A DNA stretch of 59,148 nt from Elainella saxicola E1 (GCA_002796835.1 LUGL01000048.1:51913-111060), one strand, 5' to 3'; positions 17,214-27,481 are shown, counted from the first letter of the stretch. Notes: generated by a model from the letters alone, not told the origin. A program made the numbers and translations.

Positions 17214-19019
17214 ATGACTTCTTCCGGCGACCTTTCACTTTCCACTGCTGAATCGATGAACCCGGCCAGTACTCAGTATGAGCGCGGTTCATCGGGGAGT
17301 GGAACAGAGTTGGTCTTCATGCAGAATGCAGACGGACAGTTTTTATCATTTTACTGGCAGTTAGCGGCCCAATATGGAGTGCAGCCAGAACAAGTCGTAG
17401 GTCAAACAGAACCACGAGTTTTTCAGCCCCTGATCTTTGCTCCCTACCAGGAACGGCTGTGCCAGGTCTTGCGTGATTTGATTCCGCTTCAGTTCCCATA
17501 TCCTTTTATTGTTGCTGATCAAGACCTGATTTTTGACCTCACCCTCAGTCCAGTTTTGATTCCAGGCGGACCAGCATCGACCGTTTTGGTCACTGGTCAA
17601 TTTCACAGTACACTCTCCCGGTCTGAAGCGCTTGAGTTCATCCGTCAACTCAAGGAGGGCGATCGGGCGCTACCCACAGCATCCTCACTGAAGCAGCGGC
17701 ATTCTATCCTGACTAATCTTCGTCGAACCTTGGTGCTGGAAGAAGTGCAACAGCTCACAGTAGAAGGGATCGGCCATGGATTAGGGGTTGGTCAATGTGT
17801 TCTGTACGCATATCAAGCTGATCCCCCCGTTTTAACCGCAGTTGCTGAGTATGTGCAGCCCCATTTGTCAGATTGGGTTGATCTTGAGTTAGTTGCCACC
17901 GATGCGAATGTTCAGACAGCCTTAACGACATTGCAACCTGTCATTGTGCAATCGGTGCGAAATGGGACAGACGCTTCACCGGCAAGTTTGATAATCGCCA
18001 CGCATGATCACGATCGGCCCAACGGCTTATTAGTCTTGTATCCCAGCGATCGATCCCGTACCTGGAGCCAATTTGATCTCGCCACGCTGCAAGAAATTGC
18101 TGATCAGGTGGGTACCAGCATCGACCATGCTCTCCGCTTTCAAGCCAGCCAAAATCTGGCGAATGAACTCCGCAGCGTCAACGAAGCGCTGATGCAGCAA
18201 CATTCTGATTTAGAAGAAGCGCGTCAACAGGCAGAGGCCGCTTCCCGACTGAAGAGTGAATTTTTAGCCAATACTTCCCATGAGTTGCGGACTCCCTTGA
18301 ATGGGGTGATCGGTTTCCTCAAGCTGATCATGGATGACATGGCGGATGATCCGGCGGAGAAGGAACAGTTTATTCAGGAAGCTTATCGATCGGCCATTCA
18401 CCTGCTGCATGTGATCAATGACATTCTTGATATCGCCAAGATTGAAGCCGGAAAAATGCAGCTTGATCTCAACCCGGTGAAACTGGACGAGCTGTTGACG
18501 GAAGTGGAAAAAATTACCCATCCCTTAGCCCAGGAGAAACACCTTAGCTTTGAGATCCGCACCCCAGATACCCGTGATGAGGTGATTCTTTACGGCAACT
18601 ATCAGCGCCTGCTGCAAGTGATGCTTAACCTAGTCGGCAATGCGATTAAGTTTACCCACGAGGGTGGCGTTACAATTAGCGCTGAAGTGATTCATGAAAA
18701 AATTGTGGTGCAAGATGAGGAGATGCCGGGAATTGTCAAAATCAGCGTGGCAGATACAGGCATTGGCGTCTCGCTAGAAAAGCAGGACCAATTGTTTCAA
18801 ACTTTTAACCAAATTGATGGTTCCCGAACCCGTCAATACGGCGGTACTGGCTTAGGATTGGCAATTTCACAAAAGCTAGTCGAGACGATGGGTGGCGTGG
18901 TCAATTTCTTTAGTATGGGAGAAGGACTGGGATCAACGGTCACCTTTACAGCGCCACTCTACATCAACCCAGTGATGGTCACGGTTCCTCTAGCCAACTC
19001 AGCAGATTTGCTGCTTTAG
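17214..19019 (+). CDS. Soluble histidine kinase with PAS-like and GAF domains
   Basis: A 601-residue sensor kinase without membrane segments or a receiver domain. The N-terminus (about 30-140, MQNADGQFLSFYW...QVVGQTEPRVF) looks PAS-like. Residues 165-320 form a GAF domain with LRRTLVLEEVQQLTVEGIGHGLGVGQC. A coiled linker precedes the dimerisation domain with phosphoacceptor His356 in NTSHELRTPLNG. The ATPase domain has the N-box NLVGNAIKFTHEGG, G1 VADTGIGVS and G2 GGTGLGLAIS. ATG 17214 is chosen over TTG 17136 because the extra residues do not resemble a PAS start. The response regulator is not local. A cyanobacteriochrome-type chromophore Cys in the GAF was not evident. Confidence 0.9.
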   Translation: MTSSGDLSLSTAESMNPASTQYERGSSGSGTELVFMQNADGQFLSFYWQLAAQYGVQPEQVVGQTEPRVFQPLIFAPYQERLCQVLRDLIPLQFPYPFIVADQDLIFDLTLSPVLIPGGPASTVLVTGQFHSTLSRSEALEFIRQLKEGDRALPTASSLKQRHSILTNLRRTLVLEEVQQLTVEGIGHGLGVGQCVLYAYQADPPVLTAVAEYVQPHLSDWVDLELVATDANVQTALTTLQPVIVQSVRNGTDASPASLIIATHDHDRPNGLLVLYPSDRSRTWSQFDLATLQEIADQVGTSIDHALRFQASQNLANELRSVNEALMQQHSDLEEARQQAEAASRLKSEFLANTSHELRTPLNGVIGFLKLIMDDMADDPAEKEQFIQEAYRSAIHLLHVINDILDIAKIEAGKMQLDLNPVKLDELLTEVEKITHPLAQEKHLSFEIRTPDTRDEVILYGNYQRLLQVMLNLVGNAIKFTHEGGVTISAEVIHEKIVVQDEEMPGIVKISVADTGIGVSLEKQDQLFQTFNQIDGSRTRQYGGTGLGLAISQKLVETMGGVVNFFSMGEGLGSTVTFTAPLYINPVMVTVPLANSADLLL

Positions 19020-19036
19020 CGCGAAAGGAGGCCAGG

Positions 19037-19633
19037 ATGCTTGAAGTATTAGCTGCACTGTCTCTTTCCGCCGCAGTCGGAATGCGGATTGCTTTACCGT
19101 TGTTACTAATTGGCCTGCTCTATAGCGATAATCTTTGGGCAAATGTGCCCATTCTGTCCCATATTCCACCGCCGATCGTTCTAGGTGTATTAGTCAGCTG
19201 GTCTTTAATTGAATTACTTTGCTCAAAAGAGCGATTGGGGCAACGGCTCCTCCAGATTGTGCAGCTTGTTTTTAGTCCGCTAGTTGGAGCGATCGTCGGG
19301 ATTACAGTGGCTCGCACCACTCAGCTTGATCTGCCGCTGACCTGGTTGGTAGGGATCCTTGGTGGATTGCTAGCATTTGTCATGCATTTGGTCCAAGTGG
19401 GCTGGGCTTACCGATTGAGAGGTTTGCCAATTTGGGTCATTTTCATTCAAGATTTTCTTTGCGTCACGCTTGTGCTGCTGGGATTCGACGCTCCGCAACA
19501 AGGAGGATTGATTGTGTTGCTGCTGCTATGGATTGCGATCCGCAGTTCAACAGAATGGCGGTTGTGGTATGAGCATCAGTCAGTTCGCAAGGAACGGAAG
19601 CATCCGCGCCAATCTAAACAGGAACCAGATTGA
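19037..19633 (+). CDS. DUF4126 membrane protein
   Basis: A 198-residue protein with about five hydrophobic helices. The N-terminus MLEVLAALSLSAAVGMRIALPLL matches the DUF4126 start (L-S-x-A-A-G-x-R-x-x-x-P). A second conserved segment, LGGLLAFVMHLVQVGWAYR, lies near residues 110-130, and the C-terminus is basic. A strong AAGGAGG precedes ATG 19037, 17 bases after the kinase stop, so the two are probably one transcript. No biochemical function is known to me. Confidence 0.78.
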   Translation: MLEVLAALSLSAAVGMRIALPLLLIGLLYSDNLWANVPILSHIPPPIVLGVLVSWSLIELLCSKERLGQRLLQIVQLVFSPLVGAIVGITVARTTQLDLPLTWLVGILGGLLAFVMHLVQVGWAYRLRGLPIWVIFIQDFLCVTLVLLGFDAPQQGGLIVLLLLWIAIRSSTEWRLWYEHQSVRKERKHPRQSKQEPD

Positions 19634-20187
19634 GATTAAATTCGGTGAATTGCTGGAAATCAATCAGCTTCAGGACAAGCTGTAGAAGTCCCGTTTATGC
19701 AGCGAGCTAAACCTTAATCCACCAATTTCAATAGCCATAAGAATTGATGATCAGATCAATCGAATATGAAAATAGGCACAGTTTTTACCATACTTTAGAG
19801 CACATTAATTGACTGGAATAGTCAACTCATCAATACTGGAAAACCCATATTATCGACAACGCATCGGTGGCATCTAGTAAATCAGTTGCGGTTCTAGCAT
19901 AATTGTAAGAGGAGCAGAAAGCGATCGAGCAAATTTTGCTGCACAGGCTTCAAAAGCAATGAGAGAACCCTCGCTCGGTATAGGAAGCATGTTCTTAGAA
20001 TGTTCGGTGCAGAATACCGCAGATTCCTATTGACGGTTGTGCCGCTTAATGCACCTTATCCAAAGAACCTGTGAATTCTGAAATTTTGTAACAGTTTTGA
20101 GACTAGGTACTCAGGGAGGGTCAGCCCTCAGTGGTAAGCTAGCAGATGCGCTTAAGAAAGAATTCATTTATTTAGTACGGGGTTGAA
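19634..20187. other. Long leader/promoter region upstream of hemE
   Basis: A 554-base AT-rich spacer without a credible ORF. The direction suggests it carries the hemE promoter and possibly a long 5' leader. I could not recognise a known riboswitch or regulator site in it. Confidence 0.45.
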
Positions 20188-21249
20188 ATGAGCGGATCAA
20201 ATCAGGTTCCTTACTTACTTCGCGCAGCACGAGGTGAAAAGCTCGATCGCCCGCCGGTTTGGATGATGCGTCAGGCGGGTCGCTACATGCAGGTCTATCG
20301 CGATCTGCGCGACAAGTATCCATCATTTCGCGAACGATCTGAGAATGTTGAACTCGCTGTGGAAATTTCTTTACAACCCTGGCGAGCATTCCGTCCGGAC
20401 GGGGTCATTTTGTTTTCAGATATTTTGACACCACTGCCAGGGATGGGCATTTCCTTTGACATTATCGAAAGCAAAGGTCCGATCATCGAACCTGCAATTC
20501 GTACCCAAGAACAGGTGGATAATCTGCGTCCGCTCGACCCAGAAGAGTCATTGCCCTTCATTCGCGAAATTCTGCAAACGCTACGTCATGAAGTTGGCAA
20601 CGAAGCCACCGTATTAGGGTTTGTCGGTGCGCCTTGGACGCTGGCTGCCTATGCGATCGAAGGTAAAGGCTCAAAAGATTACGCCACAATCAAGAGCATG
20701 GCCTTCTCTGATCCAACGATGCTGCACCAATTCCTCGGTCACATTGCTGACTCGATCGCAACCTATGTGCGCTACCAAATCGATTCGGGTGCCCAGGTGA
20801 TCCAAATGTTTGACTCTTGGGCCGGTCAGCTCAGTCCCCAAGACTACCGCACCTTTGCCTTGCCCTACCAACAGCGAGTGGTTCGACAGGTCAAGGAAAC
20901 CCATCCTGACACGCCGATGATTCTCTACATTAGCGGCAGTGCTGGCGTACTGGAACTGATGGGTGAATCCGGTGTAGATATTGTCAGCGTCGATTGGACC
21001 GTCGATATGGCTGATGCTCGTCGCCGCCTCGGTTATGATATCGGAGTGCAAGGGAACATTGATCCTTGTGTGCTGTTTGGATCAAAACCATTCATCCGCG
21101 ATCGAATTCTCGACACGATTCGGAAAGCGGGCGATCGGGGTCACATCCTCAATTTGGGCCATGGCATTCTGCCCAAGACACCGGAAGAAAACGCCGCCTA
21201 TTTCTTTGAAACCGCGAAGCAAGTTGATCAACTGTTGGCAACGGTCTAA
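20188..21249 (+). CDS. hemE: Uroporphyrinogen decarboxylase
   Basis: Decarboxylates the four acetate side chains of uroporphyrinogen III to coproporphyrinogen III in haem and chlorophyll synthesis. It has the standard length of 353 residues. Signatures are [13 protein letters not shown] near residue 22, [12 protein letters not shown] around 75-86, [12 protein letters not shown] near 145, and the C-terminal [21 protein letters not shown] 20188 begins the family's usual [17 protein letters not shown]. It is monocistronic, closed by an intrinsic terminator just downstream. Confidence 0.98.
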   Translation: MSGSNQVPYLLRAARGEKLDRPPVWMMRQAGRYMQVYRDLRDKYPSFRERSENVELAVEISLQPWRAFRPDGVILFSDILTPLPGMGISFDIIESKGPIIEPAIRTQEQVDNLRPLDPEESLPFIREILQTLRHEVGNEATVLGFVGAPWTLAAYAIEGKGSKDYATIKSMAFSDPTMLHQFLGHIADSIATYVRYQIDSGAQVIQMFDSWAGQLSPQDYRTFALPYQQRVVRQVKETHPDTPMILYISGSAGVLELMGESGVDIVSVDWTVDMADARRRLGYDIGVQGNIDPCVLFGSKPFIRDRILDTIRKAGDRGHILNLGHGILPKTPEENAAYFFETAKQVDQLLATV

Positions 21250-21297
21250 TGATTTGTCAGAAACTGTAAAGTCCTGACAGAAAAACAAACCACAAAA

Positions 21298-21333
21298 AAG
21301 GGGAGCTTTTGATCAGTTCCCCTTCTGCTTTTT
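21298..21333 (+). terminator. Intrinsic terminator of hemE
   Basis: AAGGGGA pairs with TCCCCTT (21318-21324) around a short loop, then CTGCTTTTT follows. It lies 49 bases after the hemE stop. An A-rich flank on the other side would allow partial function on the opposite strand for the convergent ftsW transcript. Confidence 0.75.
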
Positions 21334-21428
21334 AAACCGTTTCTTTTCTTGTGCAAAGGATATTAAACAGGGCGAACAAGATGCTCGCGATCGAACTCTT
21401 AGATCGGCAACACCTCTTTTCTGTTCTG

Positions 21429-22592
21429 CTATTCGACTCGCTGCTGAAGTGCAACCACCTCGGCGCTATTCTCACGGGCAACTCGTACCAGCAAACCCGC
21501 AGCTAACAGACTGGCAATCATCGAACTGCCCCCATAGCTGAATAACGGAAAAGGTAATCCTGTCGTTGGCAATGCCCCTGTAGCCACACCAATATTCAGT
21601 AAAGACTGTCCCACCATCAAAATCATGATGCCGATCGCGACCAGCCGGTAAACTGGATTCGTCGCTCTGACTGCAACTCGCAGGCCCAATAAAGCATAGA
21701 TAGAGAGCATGATAAACAGGGCCAGACAGCCAATAAAGCCAAACTCCTCAGCGTAGACGGAAAAGATAAAGTCGGTGTATTGAATCGGCAGATAAAACAG
21801 CTTTTGTTGCGACATGCCAAAGCCAGTACCAAACCAGCCGCCGGAACCGATCGCTAATAAACTTTGAACTAACTGGTAGCCATCCTGCCGGGGATCAGCC
21901 CAGGGATTCAAAAATGAGATTAAGCGGCGGCGCTGATAGCTCTTGATACTGACACTGACGATCGCCGCAAACAGCCCTGTTCCAGCTGCACTGAAGAGAT
22001 AGCGGTAGGGCAGACCAGCTGCCAACGCAATCAGCCAAAGCATCATGCCACAAAGGGCCGCCGTGCTGAGGTTAGGTTGCAACAAGATGCCAGCCAGCAC
22101 GATCACAAAAATGCCAACCCAGGTTAGCCGCGCAGCCCAGGGCAACCGATCCCATTGGCCAAAAATGCGGGCGCTTTGCAGAACTAAAAAAGGCTTAATC
22201 AATTCAGAGGGTTGAATGCCAACTGGACCGATCACCAGCCAGCGCGTCGCCCCATTCACGGTGGTTCCCAATCCCGGCAGCAGCGTGACGAGAATTAACC
22301 CTAACAAAATCATGACCCCCCAGTCGGCAAATCCCATCATGTAGCGCAGCGGGGTATGCACCAAAATGCTGAATCCCAGTAAACCCAAAAAGATCCAGAG
22401 GATCTGAATTTTGAAGTAGTACAATCCATCCCCTAACGTTGCATCGGCAACCGCAAAGGAGGCTGAAAACATCACAACTAGCCCAACCGACAGCCAGAGA
22501 AATGTCAGCCAGCGCAACACACGCGCCTCAACAGACCATTCTTGTGCAGAAGGATCTAGAAACGGCAGGAAATAGCGAATTAATGCATTCAT
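21429..22592 (-). CDS. ftsW: FtsW, SEDS-family peptidoglycan polymerase of the divisome
   Basis: A polytopic septal peptidoglycan glycosyltransferase of 387 residues with about ten membrane helices. SEDS signatures are visible: GATRWLVIGPVGIQPSELIKPFLVL, FLNPWADPRQDGYQLVQSLLAIGSGGWFGTGFG, YTDFIFSVYAEEFGFIG, and the C-terminal TTGLPFPLFSYGGSSM. GTG 22634 is also in frame, but ATG 22592 (MNALIRYFLPFLDP) fits known cyanobacterial starts. The NPWADPRQDGYQ form and the divisome-like end favour FtsW over RodA. It converges with hemE. Confidence 0.92.
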   Translation of the reverse strand: MNALIRYFLPFLDPSAQEWSVEARVLRWLTFLWLSVGLVVMFSASFAVADATLGDGLYYFKIQILWIFLGLLGFSILVHTPLRYMMGFADWGVMILLGLILVTLLPGLGTTVNGATRWLVIGPVGIQPSELIKPFLVLQSARIFGQWDRLPWAARLTWVGIFVIVLAGILLQPNLSTAALCGMMLWLIALAAGLPYRYLFSAAGTGLFAAIVSVSIKSYQRRRLISFLNPWADPRQDGYQLVQSLLAIGSGGWFGTGFGMSQQKLFYLPIQYTDFIFSVYAEEFGFIGCLALFIMLSIYALLGLRVAVRATNPVYRLVAIGIMILMVGQSLLNIGVATGALPTTGLPFPLFSYGGSSMIASLLAAGLLVRVARENSAEVVALQQRVE

Positions 22593-22791
22593 GGGAGAGG
22601 GATGGAACAGCAAACGAAACCAGATGAGAGGCACTCACAGATGCCCCAATAGAGTAGCGTATGTGTCTAAAATTTGATCCATCGAATCAAGCAATTTGAG
22701 TTTTTTGCAGAATTGCACCAAATTATTACAAAATATTAAAAACGATCGGTCCTGCCGGATGTGGCACAGCCTGCTTTCTATCGGTTCAATT

Positions 22792-23262
22792 ATGGATGAT
22801 GCAGCAATTAATTCTTTGTTAGAAGCTTTGAAGAACCCAGATGAGGCAATTCGAGAAGAGGCAACTCATGAATTGTGGCAAATTTGGTTTAATCAGAAAG
22901 GAGTGCATGGTTTGAATTTGCTGGAACAGAGCCAAATGCTCTTGCAGGCCGGCAAAGTCAATGAAGCAGAAGCCTTGCTGACAGAATTAGTGACCAATTT
23001 GCCGGATTTTGCCGAAGCCTGGAACCGTCGGGCTGTGCTGTATTACATGCAAGGACGCCATCGGCATTCTCTAGCCGACTGTCAACAGGTGGTGGCGCTC
23101 AACCCAATCCACTTTGGAGCACTGCATGGCATGGGGCTATGTTATGCCGCATTAGGAGAATATGCCCTGGCGATCCAGGCCTTTCGTCGGGCACTTGAGG
23201 TGCAGCCCTATGCGCTCGCCAATCAACGCATGATTTTAGAATGTACCGCCCATCTGAGTTAA
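22792..23262 (+). CDS. TPR protein, conserved in cyanobacteria
   Basis: A 156-residue protein with an N-terminal HEAT-like helix pair (INSLLEALKNPDEAIREEATHELWQIWF). At least three tetratricopeptide units follow between residues 40 and 150, with canonical W/Y/A spacing (AEAWNRRAVLYYMQGRHRHSLADCQQVVALNP and FGALHGMGLCYAALGEYALAIQAFRRALEVQP). It is probably a protein-protein adaptor. The frame is open to 22696, but residues before MDDAAINSLL are not family-like. It is divergent from ftsW. Confidence 0.85.
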   Translation: MDDAAINSLLEALKNPDEAIREEATHELWQIWFNQKGVHGLNLLEQSQMLLQAGKVNEAEALLTELVTNLPDFAEAWNRRAVLYYMQGRHRHSLADCQQVVALNPIHFGALHGMGLCYAALGEYALAIQAFRRALEVQPYALANQRMILECTAHLS

Positions 23263-23322
23263 GCCCAATCAAATCAGCTCCAGGTAACCGCCAATCAAGC
23301 TTGCTGAATGCGGCAATTGAGT

Positions 23323-24558
23323 TCACTCTGGAATGAACGATCGACCCGACATTGTATGAATAAAATCATAGAGATGGTGTGCCATCTGTAATTTGCTGCA
23401 TTGCCCGATCGCCACCTTCCGGCCCTCATGATCTAAAAAGATGGCCTGATTCTGATCGCTGCCAAAGCCACTGTCGGTTTGATCGATCGCATTAGCAACG
23501 ATTGCATCCAATTTTTTCCGCTGCAATTTTTCCAGGGCAGGAGTGAAGATGTCTCCTGTTTGAGCCGCAAAACCAATCAGACGTTGATTAGGACGACGCA
23601 GGTGACTCAGTTCAGCCACAATATCCGGTGCAGAAGAAAGAGAGAGTTGCTGAGGCAGTGATTTTTTGGGTAGTTTTTCAACGCTATATTCCGTTGGACG
23701 CACATCAGCAACAGCAGCAGCCATAATTGTCCAATCTGCTTCAGTGAAGGCATTCAGCATCGCTTGCCGCATTTCAACCGCGCTAACTACAGAGATGAGA
23801 CGGACACCTTGCAACGTGCTGAGCAGCCGAGACTCCATTGGCGCGTGAACCAGCGTTACCTTTGCTCCCCGATGCATCGCAGCTTGAGCCAGCGCAACTC
23901 CCATCTTTCCAGTCGAGGGATTACCAATAAAACGAACTGGATCCAGATGTTCACGCGTCCCTCCTGCACTAATCAACAGATGCTTACCCACTAAATCCCG
24001 TTTGCCGTGGGTATAGAGCAGAGAGTGCAAGTAAGACAGAATTTCGGTTGGTTCTGCCATACGACCCATGCCAATATGATCGCAAGCCAGGACGCCACTA
24101 TTGGGACTCACAGCGTGATAGCGCATATCGGTTTGCAACAGCTGCCAGTTGCGCTGTACAGATTGCTGATGCCACATCTCGGTGTTCATGGCAGGGGCAA
24201 GCAACACTGGACTGGTAGAAGCCAGAATCGTGCTCGTTAACAAGTTATCGGCTAGCCCATGCACCAGTTTTGCCATCAAATTGGCAGTGAGGGGTGCAAG
24301 CAAAATCACTTCTGCCCATTCTCCCAGCTCAATATGCAACGGACGATGATGAATTGCCTGCCAGAACTGGTCGTCTGTATAGGCCGGATGACGACAGAGC
24401 GTCGAGATCGTCAGCGGTGTAATGAATTGCTGTGCATTATCGGTCAAGATGGCCCGCACTTCGATGCCTAACTTTGCCAACGTGGAAACCACCTGGCAGA
24501 CCTTATAGGCTGCAATCCCCCCTCCAATCCCAATCAGTACCCGTCGCCCCTGAAGCAT
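23323..24558 (-). CDS. coaBC: Bifunctional phosphopantothenoylcysteine decarboxylase / phosphopantothenate-cysteine ligase
   Basis: Performs two successive steps of coenzyme A synthesis. The N-terminal flavoprotein CoaC domain has GIGGGIAAYKVCQV, an active-site His in the APLTANLMAKLVHG region, and the substrate clamp PAMNTEMW. The C-terminal CoaB domain begins at ISAGGTREHLDPVRFIGNPSTGKMG and carries KLPKKSL, the conserved lysine motif. The 411-residue length is usual. ATG 24558 is preferred to the TTG two codons earlier. The gene is alone on its strand. Confidence 0.96.
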   Translation of the reverse strand: MLQGRRVLIGIGGGIAAYKVCQVVSTLAKLGIEVRAILTDNAQQFITPLTISTLCRHPAYTDDQFWQAIHHRPLHIELGEWAEVILLAPLTANLMAKLVHGLADNLLTSTILASTSPVLLAPAMNTEMWHQQSVQRNWQLLQTDMRYHAVSPNSGVLACDHIGMGRMAEPTEILSYLHSLLYTHGKRDLVGKHLLISAGGTREHLDPVRFIGNPSTGKMGVALAQAAMHRGAKVTLVHAPMESRLLSTLQGVRLISVVSAVEMRQAMLNAFTEADWTIMAAAVADVRPTEYSVEKLPKKSLPQQLSLSSAPDIVAELSHLRRPNQRLIGFAAQTGDIFTPALEKLQRKKLDAIVANAIDQTDSGFGSDQNQAIFLDHEGRKVAIGQCSKLQMAHHLYDFIHTMSGRSFIPE

Positions 24559-24692
24559 AGACAATTCTCTTTCCCGGCAGTCATTTGGCAGGCCTTCACT
24601 TCTTTACTTTGCAGGAAGAAGGCAATAGCCACAAGTCTCCAATGTTTTCAATAGCAATTTTGCTGGATAGAGTACGAAACGAACAGGCTGTA

Positions 24693-24719
24693 AAAGCAAA
24701 AAGCAGGCAAATTGCCTGC
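24693..24719 (-). terminator. Intrinsic terminator of the DUF2555 gene
   Basis: On the minus strand a GCAGGCAA/TTGCCTGC dyad (24703-24719) is followed by TTTTTGCTTTT. It lies about 110 bases after the DUF2555 stop. Confidence 0.7.
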
Positions 24720-24830
24720 TGCACTGAGTTAGAAATCGTTGTCAGACATCCTTAACTCTCACGGAAAACCTCTCGGAAGAAAAATTGGAAAGAGAAATTC
24801 GGGAAAAGTGAGGCAGATCGTTCAATCGGT

Positions 24831-25043
24831 TCAGGCTTCATCATAGGCTTCCATATCCAGCAGGTAGATGTAAGGTTCTACCATTTCAGGTCGTTGAAAG
24901 GCGATCGCCCGCAGCAGGTGCCAGTCTTCTAGACCTTCGAATGGCGTTTTGTATTCATCCTGCTCTAGACGTTGAGCTAGCTCAGCGACCTCAGTTGCAG
25001 TGATTTTAGCGACATCTTGTCCAGAAAAATGTAATGTCTTCAT
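24831..25043 (-). CDS. DUF2555 small cyanobacterial protein
   Basis: A 70-residue protein matching the cyanobacteria-specific DUF2555 family: SGQDVAKITATEVAELAQRLEQDEY, TPFEGLEDWHLLRAIAFQRPE, then PYIYLLDMEAYDEA. It is fully conserved in length and acidic overall, with no membrane segment. Family function is unknown to me. It has its own downstream terminator and is separated from the esterase gene by about 100 bases. Confidence 0.9.
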   Translation of the reverse strand: MKTLHFSGQDVAKITATEVAELAQRLEQDEYKTPFEGLEDWHLLRAIAFQRPEMVEPYIYLLDMEAYDEA

Positions 25044-25146
25044 CGCTAATCCTTTCCCCCTGCACCTACAAGATATGTCCCCTAGTGAACAACAACCAGT
25101 AGCTCAACATTTTCGTAAAGCTATACCAGCGTGCTCTTTCTCTATC

Positions 25147-25821
25147 CTACTCGCGCTCTTGTTGAGAATTCGGTAGAAACACGATTTCTTCTATAAAACT
25201 TTGCATCAGCTTTAAAACGATCGGTTGAATTTCATGTCCCATCGTCAGTTCGTGATATTGCACGATCGCCCCTTGACTGACCAGATGATCCCGCGTTTGC
25301 TGAGCCGCACTTAATGGCACCACCTGATCCAACAACCCATGCACCATCAGAATTTTAGGTATTGAGCTAGCTGGAATTTGGACCGGCGTATGGGCATAAC
25401 CACTCAACACCATCAGCGCTGCAACCGGCAAATGCAAGCCAACATCCAAGGTCATGGCTCCACCTTGCGAAAACCCAGCCAGCACGGTTCGCTCTAAGGG
25501 AATGCCCGTTTCAGCTTCGAGGGATCGCAGCCATTGGGTGAGTTGATCGCGGCTGGTTTGCAATTGGGGGTGCTGATCAAACTGAGGCTGTCCCAAAAAG
25601 GAATAATCAGCGGGTAGGTCATACCACATGCAGCCTGCTGGTGCATAGGGAAAGGCATGGGGCGCATTGGGGAAAAAGAATTGGAACTGCGGCAAATCAA
25701 TATAGTTGGCCAGGGCTGCCACATCTTGGGCATTTGCTCCCCAACCATGCAGCATCACCAGTAATCCCTGAGCGGGTTGAGTGTGGGCTGGAGCCGTCAA
25801 AACATTGAGAGACAGAAGCAA
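25147..25821 (-). CDS. Alpha/beta hydrolase, carboxylesterase/phospholipase (YpfH-like)
   Basis: A serine esterase of about 224 residues. The oxyanion region is LVMLHGWGAN (residues 21-30). The nucleophile is Ser118 in GFSQGG, with acid Asp165 in HGLLDQVVP and His196 in TMGHEI. Substrates are probably short acyl esters; specificity is not readable. The start is unclear: TTG 25821 abuts an AAGGAG, leaving no spacing, whereas a CTG two codons later would be correctly spaced. No ATG precedes the conserved core. It is divergent from purH. Confidence 0.87.
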   Translation of the reverse strand: MLLSLNVLTAPAHTQPAQGLLVMLHGWGANAQDVAALANYIDLPQFQFFFPNAPHAFPYAPAGCMWYDLPADYSFLGQPQFDQHPQLQTSRDQLTQWLRSLEAETGIPLERTVLAGFSQGGAMTLDVGLHLPVAALMVLSGYAHTPVQIPASSIPKILMVHGLLDQVVPLSAAQQTRDHLVSQGAIVQYHELTMGHEIQPIVLKLMQSFIEEIVFLPNSQQERE

Positions 25822-25933
25822 CTCCTTAATTGAATATTGATTGAATATTTGCTGCTCTGATCATAGAGTTCGATCGAACAGAATTCTACTATTCTGGGTA
25901 AGGCAATCATTGCAGCATTGGGGAATAGAGGTT

Positions 25934-27481
25934 ATGGCGCGTTTAGCATTATTGAGCGTTTCGGATAAAACCGGATTGGTTGATTTTGCTCGCAGTCTGG
26001 TTGCGGAATTTGGGTTTGAGCTGATCAGCAGTGGCGGCACAGCTCAGGCACTGAAGCAGGCAGGCATTCCGGTGATGAAAGTTTCAGACTATACGGGATC
26101 ACCTGAAATTTTAGGCGGACGGGTCAAAACGCTGCATCCTCGGATTCATGGCGGCATTTTAGCCCGGTTAGACCAACCGCAGGATGTGGCCGATCTAGAA
26201 GCCAATCAAATTCGTCCAATTTCGCTGGTGGTGGTTAACCTTTATCCCTTTGAGCAGACGATCGCCAAACCGGATGTCTCTTTAGCTGAAGCGATTGAAC
26301 AAATCGATATCGGCGGACCTGCCATGCTGCGCGCCTCGGCCAAGAACTTTGCCCATCTGACGGTGCTGTGCAACCCTGACCACTATGCCGCCTATCTGGC
26401 AGAGCTGCGGCAAAACGGTGACGCTTCTCTGGCCTTCCGGCAAACGGCAGCGCTCCGAGCCTTTGAGCATACGGCAGCTTACGATCGCGCCATTTCCACC
26501 TACTTGCGCGGCATGGAATCTCCTGTGGAACCTGCGGCGATGCCAGCAGCTCTGGGCCTGGAAGGCAATCAAATTCAAGCGTTGCGCTATGGCGAAAATC
26601 CCCATCAGCCTGCGGCCTGGTATCAAACCGGGGCAGTGGCAACCGGTTGGGCAGCGGCGCAAAAATTACAGGGAAAAGAGCTGAGCTACAACAACTTAGT
26701 GGATTTGGAAGCGGCTCGACGGATTGTCGCGGAGTTCACAGAAGCACCGGCAGCGGTCATCATTAAACACACGAATCCCTGCGGCGTTGCATTGGGAGAT
26801 AGTCTGGTGCAAGCCTATACCAAAGCATTCGAGGCAGATTCAGTCTCAGCCTTTGGCGGCATTGTTGCTTTGAATCGATCGATCGACGCCGCAACAGCAG
26901 CAGAATTGACCAAGACATTCCTGGAATGCGTGGTGGCTCCTGGTTGCGCCCCAGAGGCAGAGCAAATTTTGGGCAGCAAATCGAAAGTGCGAGTGTTGGT
27001 GTTGCCCAACCTATCCAATGGCCCTCAACAGTTGGTGAAGCAAATTGCAGGTGGGTTTCTCGTTCAAACTGCCGACGATCAGCCTATTGATCCCAGCCAG
27101 TGGAAAATTGTCACCGCTCGCCAACCCAGCACAGCCCAGCTAGAAGAGATGGTGTTTGCCTGGAAGGTTTGTAAGCATGTCAAATCGAATGCAATCGTGG
27201 TGACGACCGATCGGACAACCTGTGGGGTGGGAGCCGGACAGATGAATCGGGTCGGGTCGGTTAAGATTGCCTTGGAACAGGCGGGTAACAAATCGCAGGG
27301 TGCAGTTTTAGCCAGCGATGGCTTTTTCCCATTTGACGATTCAGTTCGTACGGCGGCAGCAGCAGGCATTGCAGCGATCGTCCAACCAGGGGGCAGTTTG
27401 CGAGATCAGGATTCGATCAAGGCGGCTAACGAACTGGGGCTGATCATGGTGCTGACTGGGATCCGTCACTTCATGCACTAA
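25934..27481 (+). CDS. purH: Bifunctional AICAR transformylase / IMP cyclohydrolase
   Basis: Catalyses the last two steps of IMP synthesis. It has 515 residues. The N-terminal cyclohydrolase has ALLSVSDKTGLVDFARSL and GGRVKTLHPRIHGGIL. The transformylase has the KHTNPCG motif, SAFGGIVALN, and the C-terminal ASDGFFPFDDSVRTAAAAGI and QPGGSLRDQDSIKAANE segments, ending RHFMH. ATG 25934 is chosen over 25841 because the family starts at MARLALLSVSDK. No other purine genes adjoin it. Confidence 0.98.
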   Translation: MARLALLSVSDKTGLVDFARSLVAEFGFELISSGGTAQALKQAGIPVMKVSDYTGSPEILGGRVKTLHPRIHGGILARLDQPQDVADLEANQIRPISLVVVNLYPFEQTIAKPDVSLAEAIEQIDIGGPAMLRASAKNFAHLTVLCNPDHYAAYLAELRQNGDASLAFRQTAALRAFEHTAAYDRAISTYLRGMESPVEPAAMPAALGLEGNQIQALRYGENPHQPAAWYQTGAVATGWAAAQKLQGKELSYNNLVDLEAARRIVAEFTEAPAAVIIKHTNPCGVALGDSLVQAYTKAFEADSVSAFGGIVALNRSIDAATAAELTKTFLECVVAPGCAPEAEQILGSKSKVRVLVLPNLSNGPQQLVKQIAGGFLVQTADDQPIDPSQWKIVTARQPSTAQLEEMVFAWKVCKHVKSNAIVVTTDRTTCGVGAGQMNRVGSVKIALEQAGNKSQGAVLASDGFFPFDDSVRTAAAAGIAAIVQPGGSLRDQDSIKAANELGLIMVLTGIRHFMH